A DNA stretch of 64,000 nucleotides, from NCBI GenBank assembly GCA_032173965.1, contig JAVUNC010000019.1:9659234-9723233 (forward strand), written 5' to 3'. The notes beneath the pieces are model-generated. The model was not told the origin of the DNA. It saw only the letters and a program-made list of their open reading frames with translations, and ran no database searches. Every line of letters begins with the position of its first letter. The stretch's first letter is position 1. This DNA comes from Sitta carolinensis (lineage: Eukaryota > Chordata > Aves > Passeriformes > Sittidae). A program made the position numbers and the translations under genes. Of the stretch, positions 12,801 to 24,075 are shown piece after piece.

Positions 12801-15489
12801 TCGGCATCACCACGGATTATTGCACACATCTGAGACATCCAGGCAGGGTCATTGCCTTCATCTGTTCTTTTATCGCCAACTCAGTACCAAGGTGACAAGC
12901 ACAACAACTCACTTCAAAAGGAGGTATAGCCATGGAAGAAGAAAACAGGGTTGAAAATCAGAATCCAGTAAGTCTTTAGAAGCCATGGGAGCAAATATAA
13001 TCCTGTCAAGATGCTGCTTAACACATTTCCTGCTTTACAGAGCAGGGTTTTATGTGTTGTCCTCAACTGTTTCCAAACACATTTAGCAGGATCATAGAGT
13101 TCAGCTTTGCTGAAGTGGTTTTACTGTGGTAGAACCACAAAGTAGTGGGGCAAAGGGGGCAAAGAAATGTATCCTGCCTTGCTCAGGGTATCAGGTGTAG
13201 ACCCTGACAGAGCTAAGTGCATACCCAGTGCCCCCTGCCTGACTGTCCAGCATCCTGGCTGCCAGACTCAGATTGATATCAGTCACAGTGGTATAAAATA
13301 ATACACAGGAGAGCCCTGTAACGCTTGCAATGTCTCCAGCCCATGGGCAGGGAGAGGCTTCCTGAACCTAAAAGCTGAGCCCTTCCAAGTTCATTACCTA
13401 AGTGTCAGTAACAGTCCCAGCACCTCTGTGTCATGGTCAGGCTACTGATGGGAGTTAACACTAAGAGCTGAGCTGTTGCATTATGGTCAAGTGAAAATTT
13501 AGCAGTTGTACAAAATATCTCCAGGGGAAATTGTTACAAAGCCTCATTTTGTGTCTTTGAGTCTATAGAGAGTTCATGGGTTGTGTTATGACAATATAGT
13601 AATTGAGAGTTATAATACAAAACTAGACTCACTATTATCTAAATAGACCCTCACCTGCAAACAGGAAATATTTCTTTAAATGTTTGTGTATCTGTGAGTG
13701 GCCCACAGATCTAGACATCCTTGGATTTAAGCCCCCACACACATCTGACTGTACTTCAGTCTCACTCTTATAACATTACCACTAGCTGCAAAACTCAATT
13801 CAGCACCACAATAAATACGTGGAAGGTCAGCACACTCAGCCCTGGGCTCTGAAGGGCAGGCTGGAACCAAGAGACTTGATGAAAGTCCATTTAGCAAAAT
13901 CCACACCTGCAATCACAAAGCAGGCACCCTGCTACCACCCTATTTGTGCTGTAAACTGCAGGCACATCTGGAACAGGAGCAACATTAACCTAGCTTATGT
14001 AAAGACCCAGAGGATCCAAATACTTGCATAGTGAACAAATTTACACTAGGAACTCCACAGAATGCCGAGGATGTGATATAAATAATCCCTTTTCTATGAT
14101 GTGTTGCTGCAGTTAACTTTCTTCTTTAGTGCTGAAGGACAATAAATAATCTCTGTTCTGACAGTGGCATGTGCTAACAGGGAAATAACAGAGGAATGGT
14201 GACAAGAAGCTGAGTGATTTCAGTAGTGATTCAGTCAGATGAGGATTGTAATGAAATAATCTTCATTCCCGGCTGCCTTCTGTGACCATTTGAGACTGAA
14301 ATTCCAGAGGGTTAGGGGCTTGCACTTGGCACTGGATCCCCACATCAGAGCAGGTCCCCGGGCTGTGGGAGCTGTGTGCTCCCTGGTGGGATGAGAGTGC
14401 AAAGGAACGGCCTCCCTTGCAGACCAAACTGCAGGGGAGCTGCAGGGTGGCTGTGGCCACACTGTCCTGTCGTGGTGCCCTCCCCTGCAGGATCATGGGC
14501 TGGTCATCAGGGATCTCCCCAGCTCACCCAGAGCCTGTCCTGCTCCATCATCACTACATTGAGCATTTGAGACAGTGAGACAGCCTTTAACCATGTCTGA
14601 TCCTGTGAAGTTTTGCAGATGATACAACAGGGCAGGCTGGGCTCTGGCTGGTTTGTTTTGGTGTATTTTTTTTCTTAGAAGTCCCTCTAAAGACCTCTGA
14701 AAACTAATGCACCTGAAAGTAAGTTTTGCATTCCTTTTCTAATGGCATTTTATACAGAAGGTTTGCGAACTGGAAAATTATGCATTTGTGTTTGCTTATC
14801 ATCAAATAAAGAGGAGGTTAATTTTGTTGTCCTCTCCAGGAGGAAATCTGATGAATGCCTAACTAGTTCTGACTTGTCTTCATTCTTATATCTTTTGTAT
14901 TAAAATTTTATGAATCGAAGAGCAGTAAGTTCCTATTTGCTTATCTCATTGATGCACGTACTGAACCCTGAAGTCATTTTGCCCACTTACATTAAATTAT
15001 CTAGGCTTTTTTGTGGATTTCTTTTTTTGTGTGTGATCATGCAGCTCTACTTTAGTCCTAGCTTATATTACAATTCTTATAATGTCCATTTACTTCCTGT
15101 CTGTTAGCACACATTTACTGTTTCAGAAACACACAGTATTTAAGTCTTCTGTTTGTGCACTGGAAATTTAGAAAACATGCCACTTATTCTAAGATAATTT
15201 CTTGATTACAGTTTTTGAAACACTGAAAAATATTAAAAATTTTTGTTGTGCACATCTCAAGTTCAAGCCCCTCTGCAAGAAAGGAAGTGAAGCTTTTTCA
15301 GGCAATCTTTACACACACACCCTACTCTGTGATGGAGATTCCGGCAGGCTGATATCACCATGGAGGGAACTACTTGGCTAACCGCGTCTACATATTCTGC
15401 AGCTTCTAATGTTAATTCAACATATGATCCCTATCTTATATCCCAATTTTCATTTCTGTCTTTTTCCCCACTTCTGTTTAAAGTTTTAA
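9893..15489. other. Unique non-coding DNA, no gene recognised
   Basis: About 5.6 kb without a recognisable repeat. The longest open frame is 9968-10447 (159 codons, plus); it shows no domain, signal peptide or splice context I can support and is overlapped by a shorter frame at 10072-10335. A more GC-rich patch lies at 14330-14560. T-rich stretches occur near 11690 and 14665. Confidence 0.55.
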
Positions 15490-16030
15490 GCTTAAGGCTG
15501 AGAACCAACATGCTGGAGAACAGCTCTGGGGAGAAGGATTGGGGATCCTGGGAGACAACAAGGTGTCTACGAGCCAGAAGTGTCCTGGGGGGACACAAAG
15601 GCCAAAGATCAGAGGATGATTAAAAGATGATGAGGGGACAGAAACACCTCAGCTGTGAGGAGAGGCTGAGGGAGATGAGCCTGTTGGGCCTGGAGAAGAG
15701 ACACTGAGAGGGGAGCTCATCAATGTCTGCCAGTGTGTGCAGGGAGGGGCCAGAGCACGGAGCAGGCTCTGCTCGGCGGGGCCGGCAACGGGCAGGAGCT
15801 GAGGCTCAGGAAGTTCCACCGGAACGTGAGGAAGAATTCCGTACTCTGCAGGTGACAGAGCACTGGAATAAATTGCCCAGAGAAGGTGTGAAGTCTCCCT
15901 CACTGGGGATGTTCAAGAACTGACCCACTCCTGTGCCACATGTGCTCTGCAATGACCCTGTTTGAGCAGGGAGGTTGGACCAGGTGACCCACTGTGGTCA
16001 TTGCAACCAGACCTATACTGTGATTTTGAA
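15490..16030 (+). mobile_element. CR1 LINE 3' fragment with ORF2 C-terminal remnant (plus)
   Basis: CR1 wording reads left to right: GAGGAGAGGCTGAGGGAGAT, GGCCTGGAGAAGAG, then GGGAGGTTGGACCAGGTGACC at the 3' side, ending in a decayed ATACTGTGATTTT tail. In the frame at 15723-15923 the protein remnant EHWNKLPREGVKSPSLGMFK matches the conserved end of CR1 ORF2. The central part (15760-15800) is GC- and CpG-rich, in contrast with the AT-rich surroundings. It is 5'-truncated and inactive. Confidence 0.93.
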
Positions 16031-16534
16031 ATTTTTCTTAAATATTATTTCTTTCTTTTAATAGGAATATTTATCTGTACTCTCTCTTCATATACCGTGC
16101 TGTGGAAGCTTTTATCATCTCACCTTGCTCCCTGACAGGGAGAAGGGGATTTACCAATGAAAAGGTTATTATGTGACAGACTGATTTATAAAGCTCTTGT
16201 AAACAAACCCTTGACAGGTAACTACAAACCAAGTGTGATTTTTACTGCACTGAGCAGCACCTATTAAAGCTTGCTTTCAAATGGTGAAAATGTAACATAT
16301 AAACAAATTCTCAGAGTTCAGTAGGCAGGAGGCAGCTTGAATGTGAGTGAGAAAGTGCAATTAATCATCATCCATATGGTCTCCAAGCACATTTTGGCTC
16401 TGTGTTGGGACCCTGAGTGAGCACAACAGAAATGCTTAATCCTTCTTCTGTAGTGACCCCCTTAAAGACCCTAACACCCCACAAAGGCATTTTAATTTTT
16501 CTTTGTTTCTCAGCATCCAAACCTATTAGGTATT
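16031..16534. other. Unique non-coding spacer
   Basis: About 500 bp of AT-rich DNA between two plus-strand CR1 copies. No gene or repeat recognised. Confidence 0.55.
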
Positions 16535-16770
16535 AAAAGGGTGGATTCAGACAAGATGTAAGGGAGACATTTTGTTACAACGAGGGTGCTGAACCTCCAG
16601 AACAGTTTGGTTAGAGAGGTGAAAAATCCCTAGGAACATTCAAGGTCAGGTTTGTGGGGCTCTGAGCGACCTGGTTGGGTTGAAAATCTCCCTGCTCACT
16701 GAAGTGGGGTTGGACTAGGTGGGATTTAAAGGCGCCTACCACCCCAAATTATTCTATAACTCCATAAAAT
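16535..16770 (+). mobile_element. CR1 LINE 3' end fragment (plus)
   Basis: Roughly 235 bp of CR1 3' region: a GAGGGTGCTGAACCTCCAGA block, TTGGTTAGAGAGGTG, AACATTCAAGGTCAGG, GGGGCTCTGAGCGACCTGGT and GGGGTTGGACTAGGTGGGAT, followed by a degenerate ATTCTATAACTCC tail, the remains of the ATTCTATG-type tail repeat. It is 5'-truncated and shares its orientation with its two CR1 neighbours. Confidence 0.92.
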
Positions 16771-17424
16771 GTAGTGTGCCCATGAAGAATCTCACTGATA
16801 CGGAAATTTTGACGCAGAGAACTTAAGTGGAAAGGACACATTATGAATTTTAAAAGGGGCTTACTCTACCAAAATGAAAATACAACATAAACAGAGACTG
16901 ATGAAAAAATGGAGAATATAATCTGTATCTGACAGGGAAAAAAATGCAGAATCTAACCCCTTAATAATTTTTTAGCTGTGTGAAAAGTCACGACATTGAA
17001 CAAGGTATTCAATTTGCCTTTGGAAAAATGAGGCAATAACATTTTATTCTAAACCTCTGGAATACCCCAGTCACCACAGAGCCAGGATACAATGTCACTT
17101 GTCTGCCTTGTTTCATTAAGGCTTCTTGAAAAATACCAGCACAACATGCAGGTGGTTCCTGCACAAGGGGAAAGAGTAGTCTTGCAAATTAGGTTAAGCT
17201 GCTAAGTTAAATTCTGCTTCACAGCTGGGGATGAGGGACTTTTCATGAGAGGCTTTTCAAAGACCATGTTTTCCAAATCCAAGGACAGCCCTTGCAGTGA
17301 GTCAAGGAAAGGAGGTTGCTAAACCTTCATCCAAACATTTATCGGCACGGATGCTCAATTAAGTCCCACCAAAAGCATAAAAAAGAAACACACAATGTGT
17401 GGAAGTAGGGTCTGATCTTCCCAG
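16771..17424. other. Unique non-coding spacer
   Basis: AT-rich DNA between CR1 copies with no gene or repeat recognised. The left boundary of the next CR1 is not sharp. Confidence 0.5.
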
Positions 17425-17668
17425 GACCAGAAGGATGTGGACATAAGGGAGAGAGACCAGCACAGGGCCACAAAGATGGCTAAGAACTGGGGGTCAGCTC
17501 TGGCACAGGGAGCTAAGAGAGGCTGTGGAGCCTCCATGCCTGGAGATACTCCAAGCCCAGCTGAACAACATCCCAATCAGCCTGTTCTAGTCAGCTGCTT
17601 TGAGACTAGATGGTCTCCAGAGGTCCCTCCCTTCCTCAGACACCCCCTTGATTCTGTGATCCCACTAT
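17425..17668 (+). mobile_element. CR1 LINE fragment with internal deletion (plus)
   Basis: It begins with GACCAGAAGGATGTGGACAT and AGGGCCACAAAGATGG, typical of CR1 ORF2, then jumps to CR1 3' wording: GAGCCTCCATGCCTGGAGAT, CCCAGCTGAACAACATCCC and GGTCTCCAGAGGTCCCTCCC, ending in GATTCTGTGATCC. Sequence normally lying between these blocks is missing, so the copy carries an internal deletion. The minus-strand frame across it (17355-17576) is not a gene. Confidence 0.88.
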
Positions 17669-18182
17669 GAGACCACTGTGTTCATTTACTTGAGGCATAG
17701 GCAGTATTTAGACAGTTTTCCTCGTTATGGGCCATGTAATCTCTTTCACAGAGGCAGGAACTATTGAAAACAAAGGGTGGCAGCTGAGCAGAGCCCAAGG
17801 GCACTGCACTACCCTTCACCATTATAAAATGGAGACCTCAAGCCTGCTCAGATTTCAGTTTAAATTGTTCCAAAAGAGCACTATTAAAACAAAAATAGAC
17901 TCCTCGGTGGACAATTCTCTTCACTTGTCCAGTTCTCATGATCTTTTCAGAAATTAATAGCCTTCATTTTAACCTTGACTGCACAAGAGAATTGCTCTCT
18001 TTAAAGCTGAACCACTGGAAGTACAAACAGTCCACAGCATCCAGTGTAGCCTTGCCAAATTGCTTGCATCTTTGTTCCATGTCTGCACCAGCTCCACTCC
18101 GAGCCACGGTGACCCAAGTGGGCATGGCAGGCTGGGAATGCACCTGGGAACAACACATTCTCTGAGGCCAGTAAAGATCAAT
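17669..18182. other. Unique non-coding spacer
   Basis: About 500 bp between the CR1 copy and the solo LTR. Several short overlapping frames on both strands without recognisable content. Confidence 0.5.
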
Positions 18183-18188
18183 AGTGCC
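18183..18188. repeat. Putative target-site duplication, left copy (AGTGCC)
   Basis: AGTGCC lies immediately left of the LTR and recurs at 18787-18792 immediately right of it. Class II avian retroviruses produce 5-6 bp target duplications. Read as the 5-mer GTGCC, the element starts with TG on its own strand. Confidence 0.65.
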
Positions 18189-18352
18189 ATAATGTCGGCT
18201 CCGCCGGTGAAGGGCCTGAGAGGTATCAGGCCAGGATAGCCGGGTCTACCCCAGAGAGGTACTCTCCTCAGAGAATGCCTTCCAGGGAGCCAGCGGCTTT
18301 CCCTCGGCTAGCCTAGGGGTGCCTTAGCAGGGTGGTAGCCATGGCGGGCTAC

Positions 18353-18399
18353 AGTGAATTCAGCTCAGTGAATTCAGCTCAGTGAATTCAGCTCAGTGA
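18353..18399 (+). repeat. 14-bp tandem repeat inside the LTR (3.4 copies)
   Basis: The unit AGTGAATTCAGCTC is repeated perfectly three times (18353, 18367, 18381) plus a partial fourth (AGTGA). Each unit holds a GAATTC palindrome. It lies in the U5-like part, downstream of the poly(A) signal in retroviral orientation. The absence of differences suggests recent expansion or conversion. Confidence 0.95.
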
Positions 18400-18480
18400 T
18401 CCTGCAAGGCAACCCCTTTACAGCCAGCACGGAGAGAGAGAGAGATGAGGGACTCGTATGGCCATTCCACAGGGGGTAAC

Positions 18481-18486
18481 TTTATT
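18481..18486 (-). promoter_or_regulatory. LTR polyadenylation signal AATAAA
   Basis: TTTATT on the plus strand reads AATAAA on the LTR's own strand, about 70 bp downstream of the TATA-type box. This spacing fits a short R region. It could end transcripts running leftward. Confidence 0.65.
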
Positions 18487-18552
18487 GCCAAGCACCCAGC
18501 GAAGGGAAGCCAGGGACGAGAAATCCCTGAAGTCTGGGGGCAAGTACAGAGG

Positions 18553-18561
18553 TTTTTATAA
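18553..18561 (-). promoter_or_regulatory. LTR TATA-type box
   Basis: Minus-strand TTATAAAAA, with a CCAAT-like ATTGG element about 35 bp upstream on the same strand. The expected start of transcription would be near 18525-18530. Predicted from sequence only. Confidence 0.6.
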
Positions 18562-18786
18562 GGGTACAGAGGTGGGTGTGGGGGGTTACAAACCAATGGG
18601 TTTCAACAGATCTACATAAAAATCCCTCAAAGAATTGTGGGTCTCCGTAACCAAAAAGTGTTCTCCTTATCTAGGGAGTCTGGAATTTGTTGTTGTGCAA
18701 TGCTCCTTATCTCTTCAGGAGGCCCGCCTCCCCATCCCAGGGGCCTCCCTCCACGGCAGCGCCGCGGCGGGCCCGCCAGATCCCAC

Positions 18787-18792
18787 AGTGCC
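18787..18792. repeat. Putative target-site duplication, right copy (AGTGCC)
   Basis: Second copy of the hexamer flanking the solo LTR. Two matching hexamers at exactly the LTR edges are unlikely, though not impossible, by chance. Confidence 0.65.
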
Positions 18793-21700
18793 CTGAAAGA
18801 CAGCCAAATGAGTAACAGCAATTTATCAGGAACAATAGAATTTCAATTCATACTGACTGCATTCACAACCTACTGAAACACTGTCCATCCTAACTATTAC
18901 ATGTTCCTAAACTCTCGAAGTATAAAAATGAGACAGACCTTTAGGAAGCTTCAGAATGGATTGATACATCAAATAATGGCCGAACATTTAACCCATCAGC
19001 TGTCAGATTTCCAGACATGTATCCTAAAGCAACACCACACAAAGGAAGCTTGTTGCTTCAGTGATTTACTTCTGTCAGGTGGAAAAGGGCAAACAGATGT
19101 AAATGCACAGCTTCTGATGCTATAGGAGCAAATTGATACATAAGATTTACGGCCACTCTTTTAGGCAGAGTGATGAAGCCAGTGCACCTGGCTCCCAGTG
19201 CCAGGCATCCTTCTTAATGTATTCAAAATAATCAAATTTTGTACAAAATGTGTAAAACATCTTCACATGCACACAAGCAATTACCAATCATCTCTTAAAT
19301 CATCTGGAGTTCTCTAATCATGGCAGTTTCAGTCCTGCTTTTATTTCTGAAGGTCGGTAATGAGACCTTCAGAAAGGTCAGAGACAAAAGGCTCCGAGAG
19401 CTCCAAAATAACAATTTTCTGCTCATTTAAGCGCCAGGGGTTTTTTCCCCTTCAGCAGTACATCAGGCATGTGTTTCCACAGTATTGGTTCAGTGGGGAG
19501 CAACATCCATTTTCACATTGTCTCATTAGTCTGACCACTTTCTTTTGGCTTGGAATGAGAATTCTGTAAGACTAGTGCCAGAAATTATTATATACTTGGG
19601 ACAAAGTGATAATAGTGCTAACTGTTAGTAGAGACTTTCTGTAGGGACTTCGTAACCATACTAATTATCCAGCACAAGTGATACAATTGTACATGAGTAA
19701 ATGTTTCAATGCTTTTGTATTTATTTGTTCACAGAAGTATGGGGGTGTTAACCATAAATACAATACTAATAGGAGGGAAAATATCTTTGTTTCACCAGTG
19801 CTGTAAAGCAGGGTTCTCTAAATTATTTATCTGACTCCATCTTATTCATATACTTGAACATACTTCAGCACTGCAGGGAAACATTTGCCTGTCTTGGGAA
19901 TGCTCACAAATTCCAAGTGCTTGCTAAGCTGGCACCCCTCGGGAGTGGCACTGGAAGACATTTCACAGGTCTGAAATGTACCTCTCAGCCTGTGCACCTC
20001 CCCAGCCACCTTCAGAACCTCAGCCAGAGCCCCGAATTCATGTTCTCATATTGTAAGCTATCAAAGCTTCCAAATGGATATTTAACTAGGACAAAAGGTT
20101 TACACAGACTGAATCAAGTGTTTAATCAAATGAGGGCTTGCATATTTTGCTCTGTCCTTGTCCTTGCCTGCCTAGGACTGAAAAGAAAACAAAACCACAA
20201 CTGTCCAAATGTCAAGGACCAAAGTAGATTTAGGAGGAGGAAAAGCTGAAATTCCATGCAGGACTACCCATCACCATGGTTCTGTGCTCATTTCACTCAG
20301 AAACACAGGTTTTGACAGAACCAGGTCTCCAGGCTTCTCTTTCTCAGGTCAGCCTGTGCCATGCAAAGAGTGAACTAGGGAGTAGAGATTCATGCTTTTG
20401 TGACAAAATGCTTAAATATTTAGTGAACTCTAAAGTGCCTCAGTTCCTTAAAGGAACTGCATCTCACCGACCTGCAGGACCTCTTCAAACCAGTGCAGAG
20501 AGCCCTCACCACCACACGTGTGAGCAGAGAGGCTTCCAGAGAAGGGAAGGAAGATGTCATCTCAGGTCTCTTTGCAGATCAGGGTTTTTTTTTGTTCAAC
20601 ATGCATTTATGCTCTCTAGAGTGCATCTCCCATTACCATTTTAAACCAAAAAAATACCCAGACCATCTCACTAGAACTGCCTCCTCCTAAAAGCAATCCC
20701 TCACCAGTGCAGCAAGATTGCACCACCATCTGTGGTGGTTTGCCACCTGTAACGTGAGGCATAGGGAGATTTTTGAGTTCTGAAGAATTCATTCACCACA
20801 GACGCACAAAAATCCACTCCAGAAGACATAAGACAATGCTTCAAATGCACATCTTAGGGGGGGAGGGTCTGCTGATAACATTTATTTTCCAACTGATATC
20901 ATGTCTCGTACAAATTCAGATCATAAGCCACAAGAGCACATGGTTGATGTACCATTCTGCACTAACTTTTTCATTTCTTCTCAATCTTGACTTAAAAATT
21001 AGGTCCCTTCCTATTTTCCTGTATAACCTAAGCAACTTTTGACCTTTCAGAAGCCAAATCCCACAACCATGTCTCTGGTCTCACACAGCATCCACACCTT
21101 CTTTTACACACATTGCCTTTCAGCTCTAGACATCCTTATTTAAATTTGTGTTGTGAGTCACTCCCTGAGCTGAGACTTTCATGGCATCCCTTTGCCAGAA
21201 ATGAAATTTTATAAGCTAGATACCTGAAAATTACACCTGTGTCCTGTAAAACACCCAAGGAGCCTGAGCAGTCCTTTCTGCAACACTCCAGTTTAGAAGA
21301 TTTTCCAGTTGATTCCTGAGCTTTTTGGGACCCCCCCCAACTACTTGCTGCAACAAAGAGACATTTTTCAATGACTAAACCAGTAATTTGTATTTTTCCA
21401 GAGCACAAGTGTTGCTGATATGAGACAGACGTAGATGCTACTCTCTTTCTCAGTTTCAATGTGTGACTGTTACAGATTCTTAAGAAACAGGATTTTCTTG
21501 GCTATGAAATAGTTACCTGGTAGTGAAAGCCTTGTCTGAGTGGATGATTCTCAAGGCTTGACAGCCTGCTGATTCAGTGCAACATGAAGTCTCAGTGGAG
21601 TCTATAGCATGGCACAGGACAGCTCTGCAATCAAAATTGCCTTTACAAAGCAAAATGGAAGTAACAAATTGATACAGCTGCATACAGATTTGTCTCCTAA

Positions 21701-23249
21701 TCTGTCACAGGTTTAAAAATAAAAGGGGATTCTATTCTCTTTTACTGTCAACGCTTCAGGTACATAATAACATTGCTGTTAGAAATGTGTTGTATTTAAT
21801 GGGCCTTATTCTCTCTCCTGTGCTGCAGTGAACTCCCTTGCTATTTCCTACGCATGCAGACTTTTGAGCATGATCCAGCCCTCCAGGCAATGCTTCCAGA
21901 CCAAAAATACCCGAACAGTAATACCTCCATAAAGCCTCCTTCCTGAGAGAGCATCTTTTGAATCAACTCTTGAATTAATATTACGTATTTTATGCAGCAA
22001 AATCACCAGTATCCAGGGGTGCCAAATCCTTGCAGGTCCCTCTAGAACTGTGGTGCCTTAGAACATGCCAGGAGAAAAAAAATCAACTCCCAAAGCTGCT
22101 GTTATCAAAGACTCCTGCACACCTCCTGCTGCAATGGGGGAGTGCCTAATGTGCATTTCATTTCATCTGATGAACAGTTGCTCACATCAGAAAAGAAGCA
22201 GGTCTCCTAGGAGTTCCTGATCCCACAGGGCAGATGTGCCAGAAGAAGTCCAGAGCAGTGTCACACCCCAGAGCCAGAGGAGCAGCTTCTCTGCCATTCC
22301 CACGGGGATGGAGAGAGGGAGGCTGAGGGGGCTTCACTCAGCAACTCCCCTTCTCAGCACTCAGGATACACCCAGAGGAAGCCCAGGGACCAACATGTTC
22401 CTCTGAACAAACCCTGATGCAGCAGCTTGGCTGAGGTTCTTTCAGGAATTGCCAACAACCTCGGAACCTTTCACCTTTCCAGACAATAACGACAAACCAA
22501 ACCTTTCCTTCCACAGAACTCTCATCACTGTGATCCAGTTTCCCAAAGCTCTGCTGTACTACCATAGTGGTTTAAGTATTTCATAAGCTATGCTGTAAGA
22601 TATCTCCCAGCCTTTTCAAGACAAATAACATTAGTATTCCAGTGACACCTCCAAAAATCCTGGTGCAAAGAGATACCTTTGTAGGTCATTGCTATTTATG
22701 ATTTCACAAGCAGTAGGCTAATTTTTTCCTCTATAAAAGTCTTTCCTTTATAGAGAGTCTTAAGTTGTCCCAGTGGCAGCTGGAAACATTCATCTCTTCT
22801 GGATTTCAGGCTGATGGAGAAGATAATGCCATTCCCCAGTATCCCTATTATATGGCAGCTGGAACACACAGTTCTAAAAACTACAGACTTCTTGTATTCA
22901 GCTGTGAATTCCCATTCCATATTTCCATCTTGCTGCCTTTGTGCACAGAAGAAAATATGCAGGCCAAGTCAGCAATACCAACTGTGTCTTTGACAATCCA
23001 CTGGCCTTGGGTACAATTTTCAAACAAGCACAGGAAGTCCAGTATATCAAACTGTATAAATTCCACACCGGCAGAGGAGTGAAACTCTAAACTGCCTGCT
23101 CAATGAGTACATCTGCACCAGAGACACAATTTAAACCAGCCTGCTCTCTGAGTGGACATGGGGCTAAACACATCAGTAGATGCATAGAACAAGCCAAGAG
23201 TTGGCCTGGAATAAACCTTGAGAAGCTACAGCACAAAACGAATAACAGA
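18793..23249. other. Unique non-coding DNA, no gene recognised
   Basis: No recognisable repeat except short homopolymers such as eight C at 21331-21338. The longest frames (19854-20249, 131 codons; 20276-20644, 122 codons) have no domain. The right boundary is approximate because the next CR1 is old. Confidence 0.55.
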
Positions 23250-24075
23250 TTGCTCAAGCTTAGGAAAAAGCTTTAGATAAAGGAAATAATAAAGATTGAG
23301 AGGAAGTGGAGGCAGATAAGGACAGACACAGAAGGCTGAAGTGTTTAACATCATCTATGCTCCTACCTTTGAAGAAAATGCTTAGCACAATTATCTTGAG
23401 GAAGAGGAGAGTTACACAGGTGAGAGCAGGGATAGAGCAAGGTATTTAAATAAATCAGAATAATTCAAATCAGTAGGGTCTGATGAAATTCACCCTGGAG
23501 TGCTTAAAGAACTTGCTAGAACAACCTCCAAACCCTTAGTGATTGTCTTCAAGAGCTCACTGAGAACAGTGAGGTCCCAGAGGCCTGAGGAAAGACAAAT
23601 AAAAGTGAACAGCTTTAAAAAGTGGAAAAGAGGAATCTTGGGATTTGTAGACAAGGTAGTATTACACTGACACCTGGAAAGATACTGGGATAAATTATTA
23701 ATAATCAGTTTTTAATCCTCTCTCGCATAATAAGCCAAAAAGAAACAGACAACTTAGATTTGTCAAGAGCAAATCATACTGGACATACTGGACCAACCAC
23801 ACTAACTTCTCTTATGGGATAACTGGTTTTGTGGAGCATGGAAAAGCTTTAGATATGATGGATTTTGACTTTTTTGCAGCTTTTGAGACAGTGTGGCATG
23901 GCAGTCTCCTCTGCGGAGGAGGAAAACAGCATTATTAGTTTAGTCCATAAAGAGAAAGTGTCTTTCTGAGAGGTCCTAACAGGAGCATTGTGAGTACAGG
24001 AAGGTATTCATTGTTATTCCCCTTGGCTCAGTACACAAACAGCCTTACTGAAGCCCTTTGTCCTTTTCTCCACTA
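23250..24075 (+). mobile_element. Old CR1 LINE, ORF2 reverse-transcriptase region (plus)
   Basis: About 800 bp of degenerate CR1 ORF2 from the middle of the element, not the usual 3' end. Landmarks in order: TCTGATGAAATTCACCCTGG, GTGCTTAAAGAACTTGCTAG, AGAACAGTGAGGTCCCAGAG, GATTTGTCAAGAGCAAATCA, GGATAACTGGTTTTGTGGAG and TTTTGAGACAGTGTGGCATG. The last corresponds to the reverse-transcriptase AFDTV-type motif area. Many frameshifts and stops are present. It appears older than the 3'-end copies in this window. Edges are uncertain by about 100 bp. Confidence 0.82.

Larger units (their letters stand above)
18189..18787 (-). mobile_element. Solo LTR of an endogenous retrovirus (class II/ERVK-like), minus strand
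   Basis: About 600 bp with the anatomy of an LTR read on the minus strand. A GC- and CpG-rich U3 start lies near 18740-18785. An ATTGG/CCAAT box is at about 18591-18597, a TATA-type TTATAAAAA at 18553-18561, and a polyadenylation hexamer AATAAA at 18481-18486, followed by a long U5-like part. The element is bounded by AGTGCC on both sides, and no gag, pol or env sequence is attached, so recombination between two LTRs probably removed the internal part. Class assignment rests on the 5-6 bp target repeat and general layout, not on a database match. It may still carry promoter or poly(A) activity; this is inference. Confidence 0.8.

Noticed and set aside
14330..14560. GC-rich patch as a CpG-island promoter
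   Set aside because: Few CpG dinucleotides and too short; no start-site motif seen.
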